Under the pieces are notes generated by a model. It searched no databases and was not told where the DNA came from. It worked only from the letters and a program-made list of their open reading frames with translations. A DNA stretch of 64,000 bases from the NCBI GenBank assembly GCA_016705955.1, contig JADJKO010000002.1, positions 785,592 through 849,591 of the forward strand. Direction: 5' to 3'. Position 1 is the stretch's first letter; each line of letters begins with the position of its first letter. The position numbers and the translations under genes are program-made. Below are positions 44,784-53,401 of the stretch, piece by piece. The DNA comes from Flavobacteriales bacterium. Its GTDB lineage: Bacteria; Bacteroidota; Bacteroidia; Flavobacteriales_F; PHOS-HE28.

Positions 44784-45803
44784 ATGCGCCACCTCCTTTT
44801 CACCCTCGTCGCTTCGGCCACCCTGTGCGCATGCACCGATCCCGGAACGGAGCAGGGGAGTGTCCCCGGCGCCGCCCTCGACCTGAAGCTGATCGAACAG
44901 CACATCCTCGATCGTCCGAACGACCCGAACGCGTACGCCGATCGCGCCCTGTACTACGAGCACTTGGACAGCTCCGCTCTTGCCGAAAGCGACTGGAAGA
45001 GGACGATCCTCCTGGACAGCACCAACACGCGTTGGCGGATCGCACTCGGTGATCTCTACTTCCGCAAGGTCCGGTTGATGGATGCCGAGCAACGCTTCCA
45101 GGAGGCGATCCGCTTGGAACCGAACGGAACAAAAGGCCGATCGAAGCTCAGCGAAGTGTACCTGATGCAGGGGCGCTACCCCGAAGCGATGACCGTGGCC
45201 AATGACGCGTTGCGCATCGATCCGCAGGATGCCTCACTGTACAACCTGAAAGGCTGGATCCATCGCACGGCCGGCGACACCAACCTTGCGATCAGTAGTT
45301 ACCACACGGCCGTGGAGCGCGACCCGCAGTTTTACGATGCGTACATCTCGCTCGGCATCCTGCACGCCGCGCGGCAGGATCCACTTGCGTTGGAGTACTA
45401 CAACTCCGCGTTGGAGATCCGGCCGGAAAGCGTGGAGGCCCTGTACAACAAGGCCATCTTCGCGCAGGAGCATGGGCGTGACAGTCTTGCACTGGTGTGC
45501 TACGAGCACATCATCGCCGTGGAACCCAAGTACCCGCTGGCCTATTACAACCGAGGGTATGTCTACTTGGAACACCAGAAGCGGGTGGCCGATGCGCGTC
45601 GCGAATTCAACACCGCGATCCAACTGCTGCCCGATTACACCGCTGCCTATTACAACCGCGGGCTCACTTATGAGTTGGATAGCAAGTTGGACAGCGCGCT
45701 GCTCGATTACCAGCAGGCCTTGCGCTTGGATCCCGGCTTCACACCGGCCGCTCAGGGTCTCGGACGCTTACAGGATCGCGGAGTGGCCGTGAAGTTGCGC
45801 TAG
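44784..45803 (+). CDS. TPR-repeat lipoprotein
   Basis: 339 residues from ATG at 44784. The lipoprotein signal has lipobox TLCAC. The mature part is about eight TPR units (YADRALYYEHLDS, EAIRLEPNGTKGRSKLSEVYL, NSALEIRPESVEALYNKA, YYNRGLTYELDSKLDSA). It is probably a periplasmic or outer-membrane scaffold. Specific partners are unknown. The stop overlaps by 4 bp the stop of the convergent small secreted protein. Confidence 0.85.
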   Translation: MRHLLFTLVASATLCACTDPGTEQGSVPGAALDLKLIEQHILDRPNDPNAYADRALYYEHLDSSALAESDWKRTILLDSTNTRWRIALGDLYFRKVRLMDAEQRFQEAIRLEPNGTKGRSKLSEVYLMQGRYPEAMTVANDALRIDPQDASLYNLKGWIHRTAGDTNLAISSYHTAVERDPQFYDAYISLGILHAARQDPLALEYYNSALEIRPESVEALYNKAIFAQEHGRDSLALVCYEHIIAVEPKYPLAYYNRGYVYLEHQKRVADARREFNTAIQLLPDYTAAYYNRGLTYELDSKLDSALLDYQQALRLDPGFTPAAQGLGRLQDRGVAVKLR

Positions 45804-46201
45804 CGCTTGCGCGCAGGTCGGCGCACCTGGTCCGTCCACATGGTGCCGCTGTTCCCAAGAACAAGAAAGCGACGCACACGGGCGCCTTGGTCGGTGTGCG
45901 CGCGGATGGTCCAGGTGCCGGTGCGCAATTCGCGCAGGTCCAGTTGCGGAGTGGTGGTGGCGGGCATGCTCCACACCACGTTGCCGCTGGCGTTGATCAG
46001 GTCCACTTGGCGCGTTCCGGCAGGGATCACCAGGTCCATCACACCCGCCTCATCGGTCTTCCGCAGGTCGATGCCGGCATCATCCGCCGTACGCTCCGGC
46101 GCTTCGCGCGGCACGTAGGCAATGTCCTCGGATTGCGCGCGCACCCACGCAGCGCTGCACACCATCACGGCGATCATGGAAAGGCGAAGGTTCTTCCGCA
46201 T
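45800..46201 (-). CDS. Small secreted protein with T9SS-tail-like domain
   Basis: 133 residues. A signal peptide (LSMIAVMVCSAAWVRAQ) is followed by a polar stretch and one beta-sandwich (VDLINASGNVVWSMP, LDLRELRTGTWTIRAHT, VRRFLVLG). That domain resembles the type A T9SS sorting domain in order of strands, but a basic tail follows it. It may be an exported stand-alone tail or a degenerate one. No family recognised. Confidence 0.65.
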   Translation of the reverse strand: MRKNLRLSMIAVMVCSAAWVRAQSEDIAYVPREAPERTADDAGIDLRKTDEAGVMDLVIPAGTRQVDLINASGNVVWSMPATTTPQLDLRELRTGTWTIRAHTDQGARVRRFLVLGNSGTMWTDQVRRPARKR

Positions 46202-46766
46202 GCATCACTCTACGCGAATTCGGTGGTTCGGGGCGCGGTTCGGTTGGCCGCAAAGGCGCAAACTCCATGGTCAGTGATGGCGATCGCCGCTATTGTGACC
46301 GCAACCCCGGGTCAGGCCGGGGCGCAAATGCACCCTACGCGACGGATGCGCAACGAAAGCCATTGAATCCACTCGTTGTGGTCCGATGTACGCATTCGTC
46401 ACGCACTCTTCCACGCACTCTTACCTTCCTTCTCCGCGCCCGTGCTTGCGAACCTTTGTGAAGCAACGCGTGAGGCCCGCCATTTCAATCGCCCCGGTCC
46501 TCTGCGTTCTCTGCGCCAATGCGTGAGACCTCTTCTTTCCACGCGCCATAAGCTCTCCTTCCCCGTGCCCCCCGCACCTCCGCGTGAGATCTCTTCTTTT
46601 CCCACGCCCCATCAGTTCTCCTACTCCGAGTCCTGCGCGCCTCCGTGCGAGCCTTAGCGACGCAATGCGTGAACCTCTTCTATTCTCTTGCGCCCATTAC
46701 CCCATCAACCTCGGTTGCGCTCACCCAACGTTCCCCGGAACTTCGCAACTTTACCGCCCCCCAATA
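46202..46766. other. Intergenic region of repeat-like sequence without a gene
   Basis: 565 bp with no credible coding region. It contains ACCCCGGGTCAGGCCGGGG (46304-46322) and several copies of a CTCTGCGTTCTCTGCGCC / CGTGAGATCTCTTCTTT type of dispersed repeat, plus GGCCGCAAAGGCGCAAAC. These are members of common dispersed repeats, apparently accumulated before the tRNA gene. Confidence 0.55.
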
Positions 46767-46840
46767 GGGGCTGTAGCTCAGCTGGCCAGAGCGCGTCGTT
46801 CGCAATGACGAGGTCGTGGGTTCGACTCCCATCAGCTCCA
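46767..46840 (+). tRNA. tRNA-Ala (anticodon CGC)
   Basis: 74 nt fold as a cloverleaf. The acceptor GGGGCTG/CAGCTCC includes the G3-U70 pair that identifies alanine tRNA. The anticodon loop TTCGCAA holds CGC, reading GCG. The T arm is GTGGGTTCGACTCCCAT and the discriminator base is A. CCA is not encoded. Confidence 0.95.
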
Positions 46841-46861
46841 CAAAATGGATCCCTTGTACCC

Positions 46862-47128
46862 ATGAACGACCAGCAACCCACCGTGGTGGATGTCCGCACG
46901 CCGGAGGAATTCAGCGAGGGGCATGTGGTGGGTTCCGTCAACATCCCGTTGAACGAGATCGCGGAACGCATCGAGGAATTGCGCGGCCTGCCCACCCCGC
47001 TGATCCTCTGCTGCCGCAGTGGAGCACGCAGCGATAGCGCCATGCGTTACCTTCAGCAAATGGGATTGCCCGACGTGAGCAATGGCGGCTCGTGGCAGGA
47101 GGTACAAGAAACCTTGAAGAACCGATGA
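46862..47128 (+). CDS. Single-domain rhodanese-like sulfurtransferase
   Basis: 88 residues. It begins 21 bp after the tRNA. The domain has VDVRTPEEFSEGHVVGSVNIP and the active-site loop CCRSGARS, with the catalytic Cys. No signal peptide, so it is cytoplasmic. The TGA stop overlaps the next ATG (ATGA). Confidence 0.92.
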   Translation: MNDQQPTVVDVRTPEEFSEGHVVGSVNIPLNEIAERIEELRGLPTPLILCCRSGARSDSAMRYLQQMGLPDVSNGGSWQEVQETLKNR

Positions 47129-47517
47129 GAACCACCCTGAACCTTTTCCTTTCCGCAGCCTTCCTTGTCTTCGCCGGATGCAGCGCTGCACAGAACACGA
47201 AGCAACCCACCGAACTGGATGTGAAAGCCTTCAGCCAGGCCATGACCGCCAAGGACGTGCAACTGGTGGATGTGCGCACGCCGCAGGAGTACGCGGCCGG
47301 ACACCTGGTCGGCAGTGTGAACGTGAACTGGACCGCCGACGATTACGAGACCACCTTCGCGAAGCTGGACAAGACCAAGCCGGTGCTGCTCTATTGCCAG
47401 GCCGGTGGTCGCAGTGAGCAAGCGCTGGAATACCTGCTTGAACATGGCTACAAGGCGCAGCACCTTTCAGGCGGCTACGGCGCGTGGAAGAAGGAGGGGA
47501 TGCCGAGTACGAAGTAG
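47125..47517 (+). CDS. Rhodanese-like lipoprotein
   Basis: 130 residues. The lipoprotein signal has lipobox VFAGC; the rhodanese domain has VDVRTPQEYAAGHLVGSVNV, active loop YCQAGGRS and a C-terminal LSGGYGAWK. It is the exported partner of the cytoplasmic rhodanese with which it overlaps. The pair could handle sulfur transfer on both sides of the inner membrane; this is inferred from location only. Confidence 0.9.
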   Translation: MRTTLNLFLSAAFLVFAGCSAAQNTKQPTELDVKAFSQAMTAKDVQLVDVRTPQEYAAGHLVGSVNVNWTADDYETTFAKLDKTKPVLLYCQAGGRSEQALEYLLEHGYKAQHLSGGYGAWKKEGMPSTK

Positions 47518-47519
47518 GA

Positions 47520-49262
47520 CATTCCTTCCGCCTTGCTCATTGCGCCTTACGAATTGCGCCTTTCTTCAAGACCAGCAAGAGAATGAGCAAGATGGAATGC
47601 GCAAGGGCAATGAGCAAGGGGCGCGTTTCTTCCGTCTTGCTACGCTGCGCTTTCAGACCAGCAAGTGAATGAGCAATGAGTAACGCCCAAGGCGCAATGA
47701 GCAAGTGGGCTCCGCGTTTCCTTCCGTCTTGCACATAGCGCATTACGAATTGCGCCTTTCTTCAAGACCAGCAAGTGAATGAGCAAGATGGAATGCGCAA
47801 GGCGCAATGAGCAAGTGGGCTGCGCATTTGCCTTCTTGGGGGCCACGAATTGGCCCCTTCAAACCAGCAGTGGCAAGGGGGGCAAGGGGCTCAATGGCAA
47901 GTGGGCGCGTTTCTTACGCTTTGCACATTGCGCATTACGAATTGCGCCTTTCTTCAAGACCAGCAAGTGAATGAGCAAGATGGAATGCGCAAGGCGCAAT
48001 GAGCAAGTGGGCGCCGCGTTTCCTTCCGTCTTGCACATAGCGCATTACGAATTGCGCCTTTCTTCAAGACCAGCAAGTGAATGAGCAAGATGGAATGCGC
48101 AAGGCGCAATGAGCAAGTTGGCTCCGCGTTTCCTTACGCCTTGCTCATTGCGCATTACGAATTGCGCCTTTCTTAGTGTTCAAATACCACCATCATGAGT
48201 TTGGTCACCCCACGCAAGTATGACCTCGAAGAGCGCCTCATCGATTTCGCTGTCCTGATCATCGATCTGGAAGAAGCACTGCCATCGACCAAGGCAGCGA
48301 ATCATCTCGGAGGACAATTGCTCCGATCCGGGACTTCGCCCGCACTGAACTATGGCGAGGCACAAGCAGCGGAGTCCAAGAAGGACTTCATCCACAAGAT
48401 CAAGATCGTATTGAAAGAACTGCGAGAGACTCATATCTGCATCCGGATCATGGAGCGGAAGGGAATGCACAAGGAAAAGGAACTATTGATCAAGGTGAAG
48501 AACGAGTGTCAGGAACTCGTGAGGATATTCATCAAGAGCGTTGGAACGGCGACAGGTAGGAAAAGTGAATGAGCAATGAGTAGCGCCCAAGGCGCTATGT
48601 GCAAGTGGGCTCCGCGTTTCCTTCCGTCTTGCTCATTGCGCATTACGAATTGCGTCTTCCTTCAAGACCAGCAAGTGAATGAGCAATGAGCAAGGCTCAA
48701 TGAGCAAGTGGGCGCCGCGTTTCCTTACGCCTTGCTCATTGCGCATTACGAATTGCGCCTTTCTTCAAGACCAGCAAGTGAATGAGCAAGATGGAATGCG
48801 CAAGGCGCCATGTGCAAGTGGGCTCCGCGTTTCCTTACGCTTTGCACATTGCGCATTACGAATTGCGCCTTTCTTCAAGACCAGCAAGTGAATGAGCAAG
48901 ATGGAATGCCCAAGGCGCAATGAGCAAGTGGGCTCCGCGTTTCCTTCCGTCTTGCTCATTGCGCATTACGAATTGCGCCTTTCTTCAAGACCAGCAAGTG
49001 AATGAGCAAGATGGAATGAGCAAGGCGCAATGAGCAAGTGGGCTGCGCATTGCCTTCCGCCTTGCTCATTGCGCCTTACGAATTGCGCCTTTCTTCAAGA
49101 CCAGCACGAGAATGAGCAATGAGTAACGCCCAAGGCGCAATGAGCAAGTGGGTTCCGCGTTTCCTTCCGTCTTGCTCATTGCGCATTACGAATTGCGCCT
49201 TTCTTCAAGACCAGCAAGTGAACGAGCAATGAGTAATGAGCAAGGCGCCATGTGCAAGTGGA
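47520..49262. repeat. Array of 110-bp repeats, six copies before and six after a four-helix-bundle gene
   Basis: Each unit runs roughly CTTGCTCATTGCGCATTAC / GAATTGCGCCTTTCTT / CAAGACCAGCAAGTGAATGA / GCAAGATGGAATGCGCAA / GGCGCAATGAGCAAGTGGGC / TCCGCGTTTCCTTCCGT. Copies recur at almost exactly 110 bp (for example 48772, 48882, 48992, 49102, 49212). The unit ends are inverted repeats of each other (CTTGCTCATTGCGC / GCGCAATGAGCAAG). One unit at 47825-47910 is degraded. Open frames within it are repeat-coded and not genes. Confidence 0.92.
48195..48572 (+). CDS. Four-helix-bundle protein (S23/IVP family)
   Basis: 125 residues. SGTSPALNYGEAQAAESKKDFIHKIKIVLKELRET is the signature block of the S23 rRNA-intervening-sequence protein family (TIGR02436). 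The gene sits inside a 110-bp repeat unit: left flank matches the repeat to 48174 and right flank from 48563, replacing about ten bases of the standard unit. The last codons and the stop codon (AGT GAA TGA) are supplied by repeat sequence. Homologues bind nucleic acid or pair with reverse transcriptases (Avd). Here the role is unknown. Confidence 0.88.
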   Translation: MSLVTPRKYDLEERLIDFAVLIIDLEEALPSTKAANHLGGQLLRSGTSPALNYGEAQAAESKKDFIHKIKIVLKELRETHICIRIMERKGMHKEKELLIKVKNECQELVRIFIKSVGTATGRKSE

Positions 49263-49274
49263 CTTTCCAAAAAG

Positions 49275-49301
49275 AAAACCCCTCCGAGCGGAGAGGTTTC
49301 C
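49275..49301 (-). terminator. Terminator of the beta-barrel gene
   Basis: The minus strand reads AAACCTCTCCGCTCGGAGGG followed by TTTTCTTTTT, a hairpin plus a T run, 23 bp after the stop codon of the barrel gene. Confidence 0.75.
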
Positions 49302-49323
49302 CTTGTTGGTGTGTCCTCGGGAA

Positions 49324-49932
49324 TTACTTGTCGTCGTCCCCGAAGTTGATGCCGATGGTGAGCCCGTAGGTGAGGTACTTGGAGCCGATGTCCTTCACCG
49401 TGGGGTTGTCGCTGAACACGCGGCTGAGTCCGAAGCTCACACCGGGTTCCACGGTGAAGACGCCCATGTCGAAGCCCAGCGCGGCATCGATGTTCATGGA
49501 GCCGCCCCGGAAATCACCTTTGTTGTAGCCGATGTTGTCATTGCGGTCATCCACGCTCAACAGCACATCGTAGGTGGGGCCCATGGCGAAGCGCAGGTTG
49601 AACTGGTAGGTATCGATCAGGCGGTAACCCACCATCGCCTTCAACTTCAGGCTGGTGCGCACCAGGTCGTCCTCCACCTGCAACGTGTCGTTGCTGTACA
49701 CCTTCACCGCGGTGGCGCTGCGGCCGAAGAAGGCACCGGGCTGCACGTAGAGGCGGTCGCCGAAGCGCAGGTCGGCGCCGAGCATCCAGCCCACGTTGGC
49801 CTTGTATTCCACCCCGGCAAGCGGGCTGGTGAGTTGTTGGAAGTTCAGCCCCACTTGGGGGTTCACCTGGAATTGCGCGAAGGCACCGGCGGCGCATAGG
49901 CCCAGACACAGGGTGAGGAGTTGCTTTTTCAT
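49324..49932 (-). CDS. Outer-membrane beta-barrel protein (PorT/OmpA-barrel type)
   Basis: 202 residues from ATG at 49932, with a signal peptide (LLTLCLGLCAAGAFAQ). Eight or so amphipathic strands follow (VGWMLGADLRFG, LYVQPGAFFGRS, LKLKAMVGYRL, FNLRFAMGPTYDVLLSVD), ending YGLTIGINFGDDDK. This is a small barrel of the OMP_b-brl_2 type common in Bacteroidota. A CATCTTTG box upstream is close to the -7 consensus. Confidence 0.85.
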   Translation of the reverse strand: MKKQLLTLCLGLCAAGAFAQFQVNPQVGLNFQQLTSPLAGVEYKANVGWMLGADLRFGDRLYVQPGAFFGRSATAVKVYSNDTLQVEDDLVRTSLKLKAMVGYRLIDTYQFNLRFAMGPTYDVLLSVDDRNDNIGYNKGDFRGGSMNIDAALGFDMGVFTVEPGVSFGLSRVFSDNPTVKDIGSKYLTYGLTIGINFGDDDK

Positions 49933-50055
49933 GGTTCGTTCCACTTGGTTCGTCGAAACGTTTTGCCAACGCTGTGCCAAAGATGCGATCAGGCCGGGGC
50001 ATAGGTGTGAAGGGATCGATCATCCCTCTACATTGCGTCACCTTTTCCGGACCCC

Positions 50056-51267
50056 ATGAAACACTTCTCCGCACTTTCCTTCCTCGCGCTCTTCTCCATC
50101 ACCGCCCACGCACAGGAGTGTGCGGATGGTCGTTACATCGATGCGAACCACTTCGGGGCGGTCACGATCACCTCGGCCGTCACCTTCGGTGCCAACACCG
50201 CCGTGGCCGGCGGTAACCAGATCCTGAAAATGGATGTGTACGAACCCACCGGCGATGCCCTCGCGTTGCGGCCTGCGGTGCTGGTGGCCTTCGGCGGTTC
50301 CTTCATCACCGGATCACGCGCCGATGTGGCCGATATCTGCACGGACTTCGCGAAGCGCGGCTACGTGGCCGTGGGCTACGATTACCGCGTGGGCTTCTTC
50401 CTGCCGAACCAGACCACCACCACCCGTGCGGTGATGCGTGGTGCCCACGATACCCGTGCCTGCGTGCGCTACCTGCACAAGTCGGTGGCCGAGTTGGGCA
50501 ACCCGTACGGCATCGATACCACGCGGATCATCATCGGCGGGGTCTCGGCCGGGGCCATCAGCGCGGTGCATGCCACGTATTTGAACGAGGACAGCGAGAT
50601 CCCCGCGTGGATCGCGGGCGAGATGCCCGGCTTGGGCGGACTGGAAGGCAACAGCGGCAATCCGGGTTATTCCAGCGTGCCCCTGGCGTGCTACAGCTTC
50701 AGCGGATGCATCGGCGATACGTCGTGGATCAATACCGGGGACCAACCGCTGGTGAGTTTGCATGAAGTGGGCGATGGCGTGGTGCCCTATTACACGCAGG
50801 AGGTTTCCGTGGCGGGTATCCCCACCGGTCTCATAGCCAGCGGAAGCCATGATATCCACGAGCGCGCGAACCATGTGGGCCTGGTGAACTGCTTCAAGAG
50901 CTACCCCGGCACCGGCCACGTGGGCTACCTCACCTCGGACTATGTGGTGGCGATGAACTACACCGCCTTGTTCCTGGGCCAAGTGGTCTGCGGCCAAGAA
51001 GTGACCTGCGACCTGAACACCGCCGTGGCCGAAGTGACCACGCGCGAACTCCTGCCCGCACCGAACCCGACCACGGGCGTGTTCCGGATGGAACTGCCCG
51101 AAGCGGCGGTGATCACGGTGTTGGATGTGAGCGGACGCGTGGTGCTCGTGCAACGCGCTGTGCCCGGCGTGGCGGTGGTGGACCTCAGCGCGAACCCGGT
51201 GGGGGTGTATGCCGTGCAGGTGATGGGAGAGGTGGTGAGGAACTACCGGGTGGTGAGGGGGGAGTAG
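50056..51267 (+). CDS. Secreted alpha/beta hydrolase with T9SS sorting domain
   Basis: 403 residues: a signal peptide (FLALFSITAHAQ), an alpha/beta-hydrolase core with oxyanion segment VAFGGSFITGSR, nucleophile motif GGVSAGAIS, and a late acid/His region (HDIHERANHVG, GTGHVGYLT), then a C-terminal type A sorting domain (LLPAPNPTTGVFRMEL to NYRVVRGE). It is predicted to be an esterase or peptidase exported through the T9SS. The substrate is unknown. Confidence 0.88.
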   Translation: MKHFSALSFLALFSITAHAQECADGRYIDANHFGAVTITSAVTFGANTAVAGGNQILKMDVYEPTGDALALRPAVLVAFGGSFITGSRADVADICTDFAKRGYVAVGYDYRVGFFLPNQTTTTRAVMRGAHDTRACVRYLHKSVAELGNPYGIDTTRIIIGGVSAGAISAVHATYLNEDSEIPAWIAGEMPGLGGLEGNSGNPGYSSVPLACYSFSGCIGDTSWINTGDQPLVSLHEVGDGVVPYYTQEVSVAGIPTGLIASGSHDIHERANHVGLVNCFKSYPGTGHVGYLTSDYVVAMNYTALFLGQVVCGQEVTCDLNTAVAEVTTRELLPAPNPTTGVFRMELPEAAVITVLDVSGRVVLVQRAVPGVAVVDLSANPVGVYAVQVMGEVVRNYRVVRGE

Positions 51268-51421
51268 GAGCCTCCGTGCGACGATGGGCCGGGGAGGCCT
51301 GTTGCGATCGTGGTGATCCAATAATCACGGCTTCGGGTCGCAGGGTCGCCTTCGGCAGACCGCTGCGAGGGTTTTGAAATAGGTGGCTCGGCCTCGAAGA
51401 GGGGACACCTGCCGGGGTCTA

Positions 51422-52058
51422 AGGCGGCAAGAGCACCGATCACTTCAGCGAAAAGGCCATCGCACGCACCGATCTACCCACGCCCGATGGCAAGGCCGGC
51501 ATCGCGATACGCAACACCGGCAAGAGCCTGCTCTATGTGCGCGTGGTGCGCACCGGCACACCACTGGCCGGCGAAGAACGCGAAGCGAGCAATGGCCTTT
51601 ACATGGATGTCGAGTACCAACTCGTGGATGGCACACCGGTGGATCCCGTGCGCCTGGAGCAGGGCACCGACTTCGTCGCCCTCGTCACCCTGCGCCATCC
51701 AGGCATCGTGGAGGCTTACCAGCAGCTCGCCCTCACGCAGGTATTCCCCAGCGGCTGGGAGATACGCAACACGCGTATGGAAGGCAGCGAGAGCGGCGTG
51801 AAGAGCAGCTACTTCACCTACCAGGATGTGCGCGACGACCGCGTGATGACCTACTTCGATCTGTGGAAGGGCAATACCGCCACCTACCGCATCATGCTCA
51901 ACGCGTCGTACACCGGCCGTTACTACCTGCCCGGCGCCGCCTGCGAAGCGATGTACGACCACACCGTGAACGCCCGCAGCAAGGGGCAATGGGTGCAAGT
52001 GATAAGGCCGGGTGGTGGCGAGACGGCGCAGAAGCCGAAAGGAAGGCGGCAGCAGTGA
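51422..52058 (+). pseudogene. C-terminal remnant of an alpha-2-macroglobulin family protein
   Basis: The frame is open from about 51422 (just after a TAA) and encodes the last about 210 residues of bacterial alpha-2-macroglobulins: KSLLYVRVVRTGTPL, LALTQVFPSGWEIRNTRM, YFDLWKGNTATYRIMLNASY and AMYDHTVNARSKGQWV. The bait region, thioester and all N-terminal domains are missing, and no signal peptide is present. The 5' border follows a short palindromic stretch around 51340-51415. It is a relic unless expressed from an internal start. Confidence 0.78.
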
Positions 52059-52162
52059 AAGAGGCACAGCCACCAGCGAACCATTCGTGTTGCGCGTAGC
52101 CCTAGGCTACGCGCAGATGGCGCAAAGTAAGATGCCCTGCGACAATCATCCTCAATCTGCCC

Positions 52163-53401
52163 TCAATTCTCATGCCTTCCGGGAGTCCGATCCGCTAGTT
52201 GCGTGATCGCCGATTCAAGCTTTTGGATCGAGCGTTGAATGGAGAGAACCGAAAGCAGCAGACCTAGAATAGCGAGCACGGCGATGCCACTTGCAACAAG
52301 GATCCATGCCGAGGAGCGAATGACTGATTTCGCATTGCCATCGCGCACGAAGTCGTGCTCAGCTACCGCACTATTCTTGACGTAAGCACTATCGATCTCC
52401 TGTATTTTTTTGAGACGTAACTGGTTGATGCCCTCATAGGCAGTGATGAATTGACCGAGCGCCAAGGCCTGTTTTTCCCGGGGTATCTCCTTAAGCATTG
52501 ATAGGAACAGTGGCCTACGCTGTTCCAACTTATCCAAGTCCGATCCAAGATCCTTTGTGAACACAGTGGTCAGGGTTTGCAACGCGTTGAACTGTTGATC
52601 AGCCTCCAGTGGTTCTATCCATTTTCTCGCAGCTGCAAGGAACCCTGCGTTGGGTACAGTAGCATTGGCGAAGTATCTCAAACCCCAACGGAAAGCCCAC
52701 GCACGCTCGGACTGCCGAAATGCCTGAGCTAGATCACTTGCAGCGCGCAACATTGTCAATGTCCTTAGTTCTCTTACGACCACTTCATCCAACATTGCGT
52801 TTACCATGATCCGAGCACCGATCGTGTCGACCTGGAGATCCGATATCGTTGAAAACAGGGCTCTGAGAACAGCGATCCGATCCGCGTATGAGCCGGAGTC
52901 CGTGCGGATGAAGAACACATCAAGGCGTTCTGCAAGCCCATTGTCTTCACCTTGGAAAATGCGATAGGTCGCGGCCTTTTGGGGATCGCGTTTTTCCCAG
53001 TAATGGTATGATGCTGCATCAAGCACTTTCCATCCCCCGGTGGGGCGCCATTTCAAATACGGTTGAGCATTCGCGAGACTATCGACCGTTGCGTGATACA
53101 TCACCTCCATCGGGCTGCTCCCCACGACCCGTGTATCTGAACGAAGAGTCTCGTCTGTCTGATCGCCGTTGGCTTTGGTAGAAGGTTCCGGAACCGAAGA
53201 CACATCGGACCATTTCATTCCCAGTTCGGGTGGATAATCTGGTTTATTGACCTGTTGTTTGGATGTCGGAACAACACTCCAGACCCATAAACACAAACCT
53301 GCCAGTATAGTCAGGGAGCCGAGTACGATCAAGAGATGGAGTAGGAATCGGGAAGTGCGGAAGATGATCCGATTCTCGGTCCAGGTGAGTAGATGTTTCA
53401 T
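52163..53401 (-). CDS. Two-TM periplasmic-domain protein, last gene of a three-gene envelope operon
   Basis: 412 residues from ATG at 53401, which gives an ATGA overlap with the MORN gene. One membrane helix lies at residues about 18-44 (FLLHLLIVLGSLTILAGLCLWVW) and a second near 365-385 (WILVASGIAVLAILGLLLSVL). The 320 residues between are mainly helical and would be periplasmic. A short coiled-coil tail (IQRSIQKLESAITQL) is cytoplasmic. No family recognised. Base composition is lower in GC than the core genes. Confidence 0.75.
   Translation of the reverse strand: MKHLLTWTENRIIFRTSRFLLHLLIVLGSLTILAGLCLWVWSVVPTSKQQVNKPDYPPELGMKWSDVSSVPEPSTKANGDQTDETLRSDTRVVGSSPMEVMYHATVDSLANAQPYLKWRPTGGWKVLDAASYHYWEKRDPQKAATYRIFQGEDNGLAERLDVFFIRTDSGSYADRIAVLRALFSTISDLQVDTIGARIMVNAMLDEVVVRELRTLTMLRAASDLAQAFRQSERAWAFRWGLRYFANATVPNAGFLAAARKWIEPLEADQQFNALQTLTTVFTKDLGSDLDKLEQRRPLFLSMLKEIPREKQALALGQFITAYEGINQLRLKKIQEIDSAYVKNSAVAEHDFVRDGNAKSVIRSSAWILVASGIAVLAILGLLLSVLSIQRSIQKLESAITQLADRTPGRHEN

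Noticed and set aside
48195..48572. Diversity-generating retroelement accessory protein (Avd)
   Set aside because: The fold is similar, but no reverse transcriptase or template/variable repeats are present, and the sequence fits the S23/IVP family better.
47520..49262. CRISPR array
   Set aside because: The units are 110 bp with near-identical sequence throughout, there are no unique spacers, and no cas genes are nearby.
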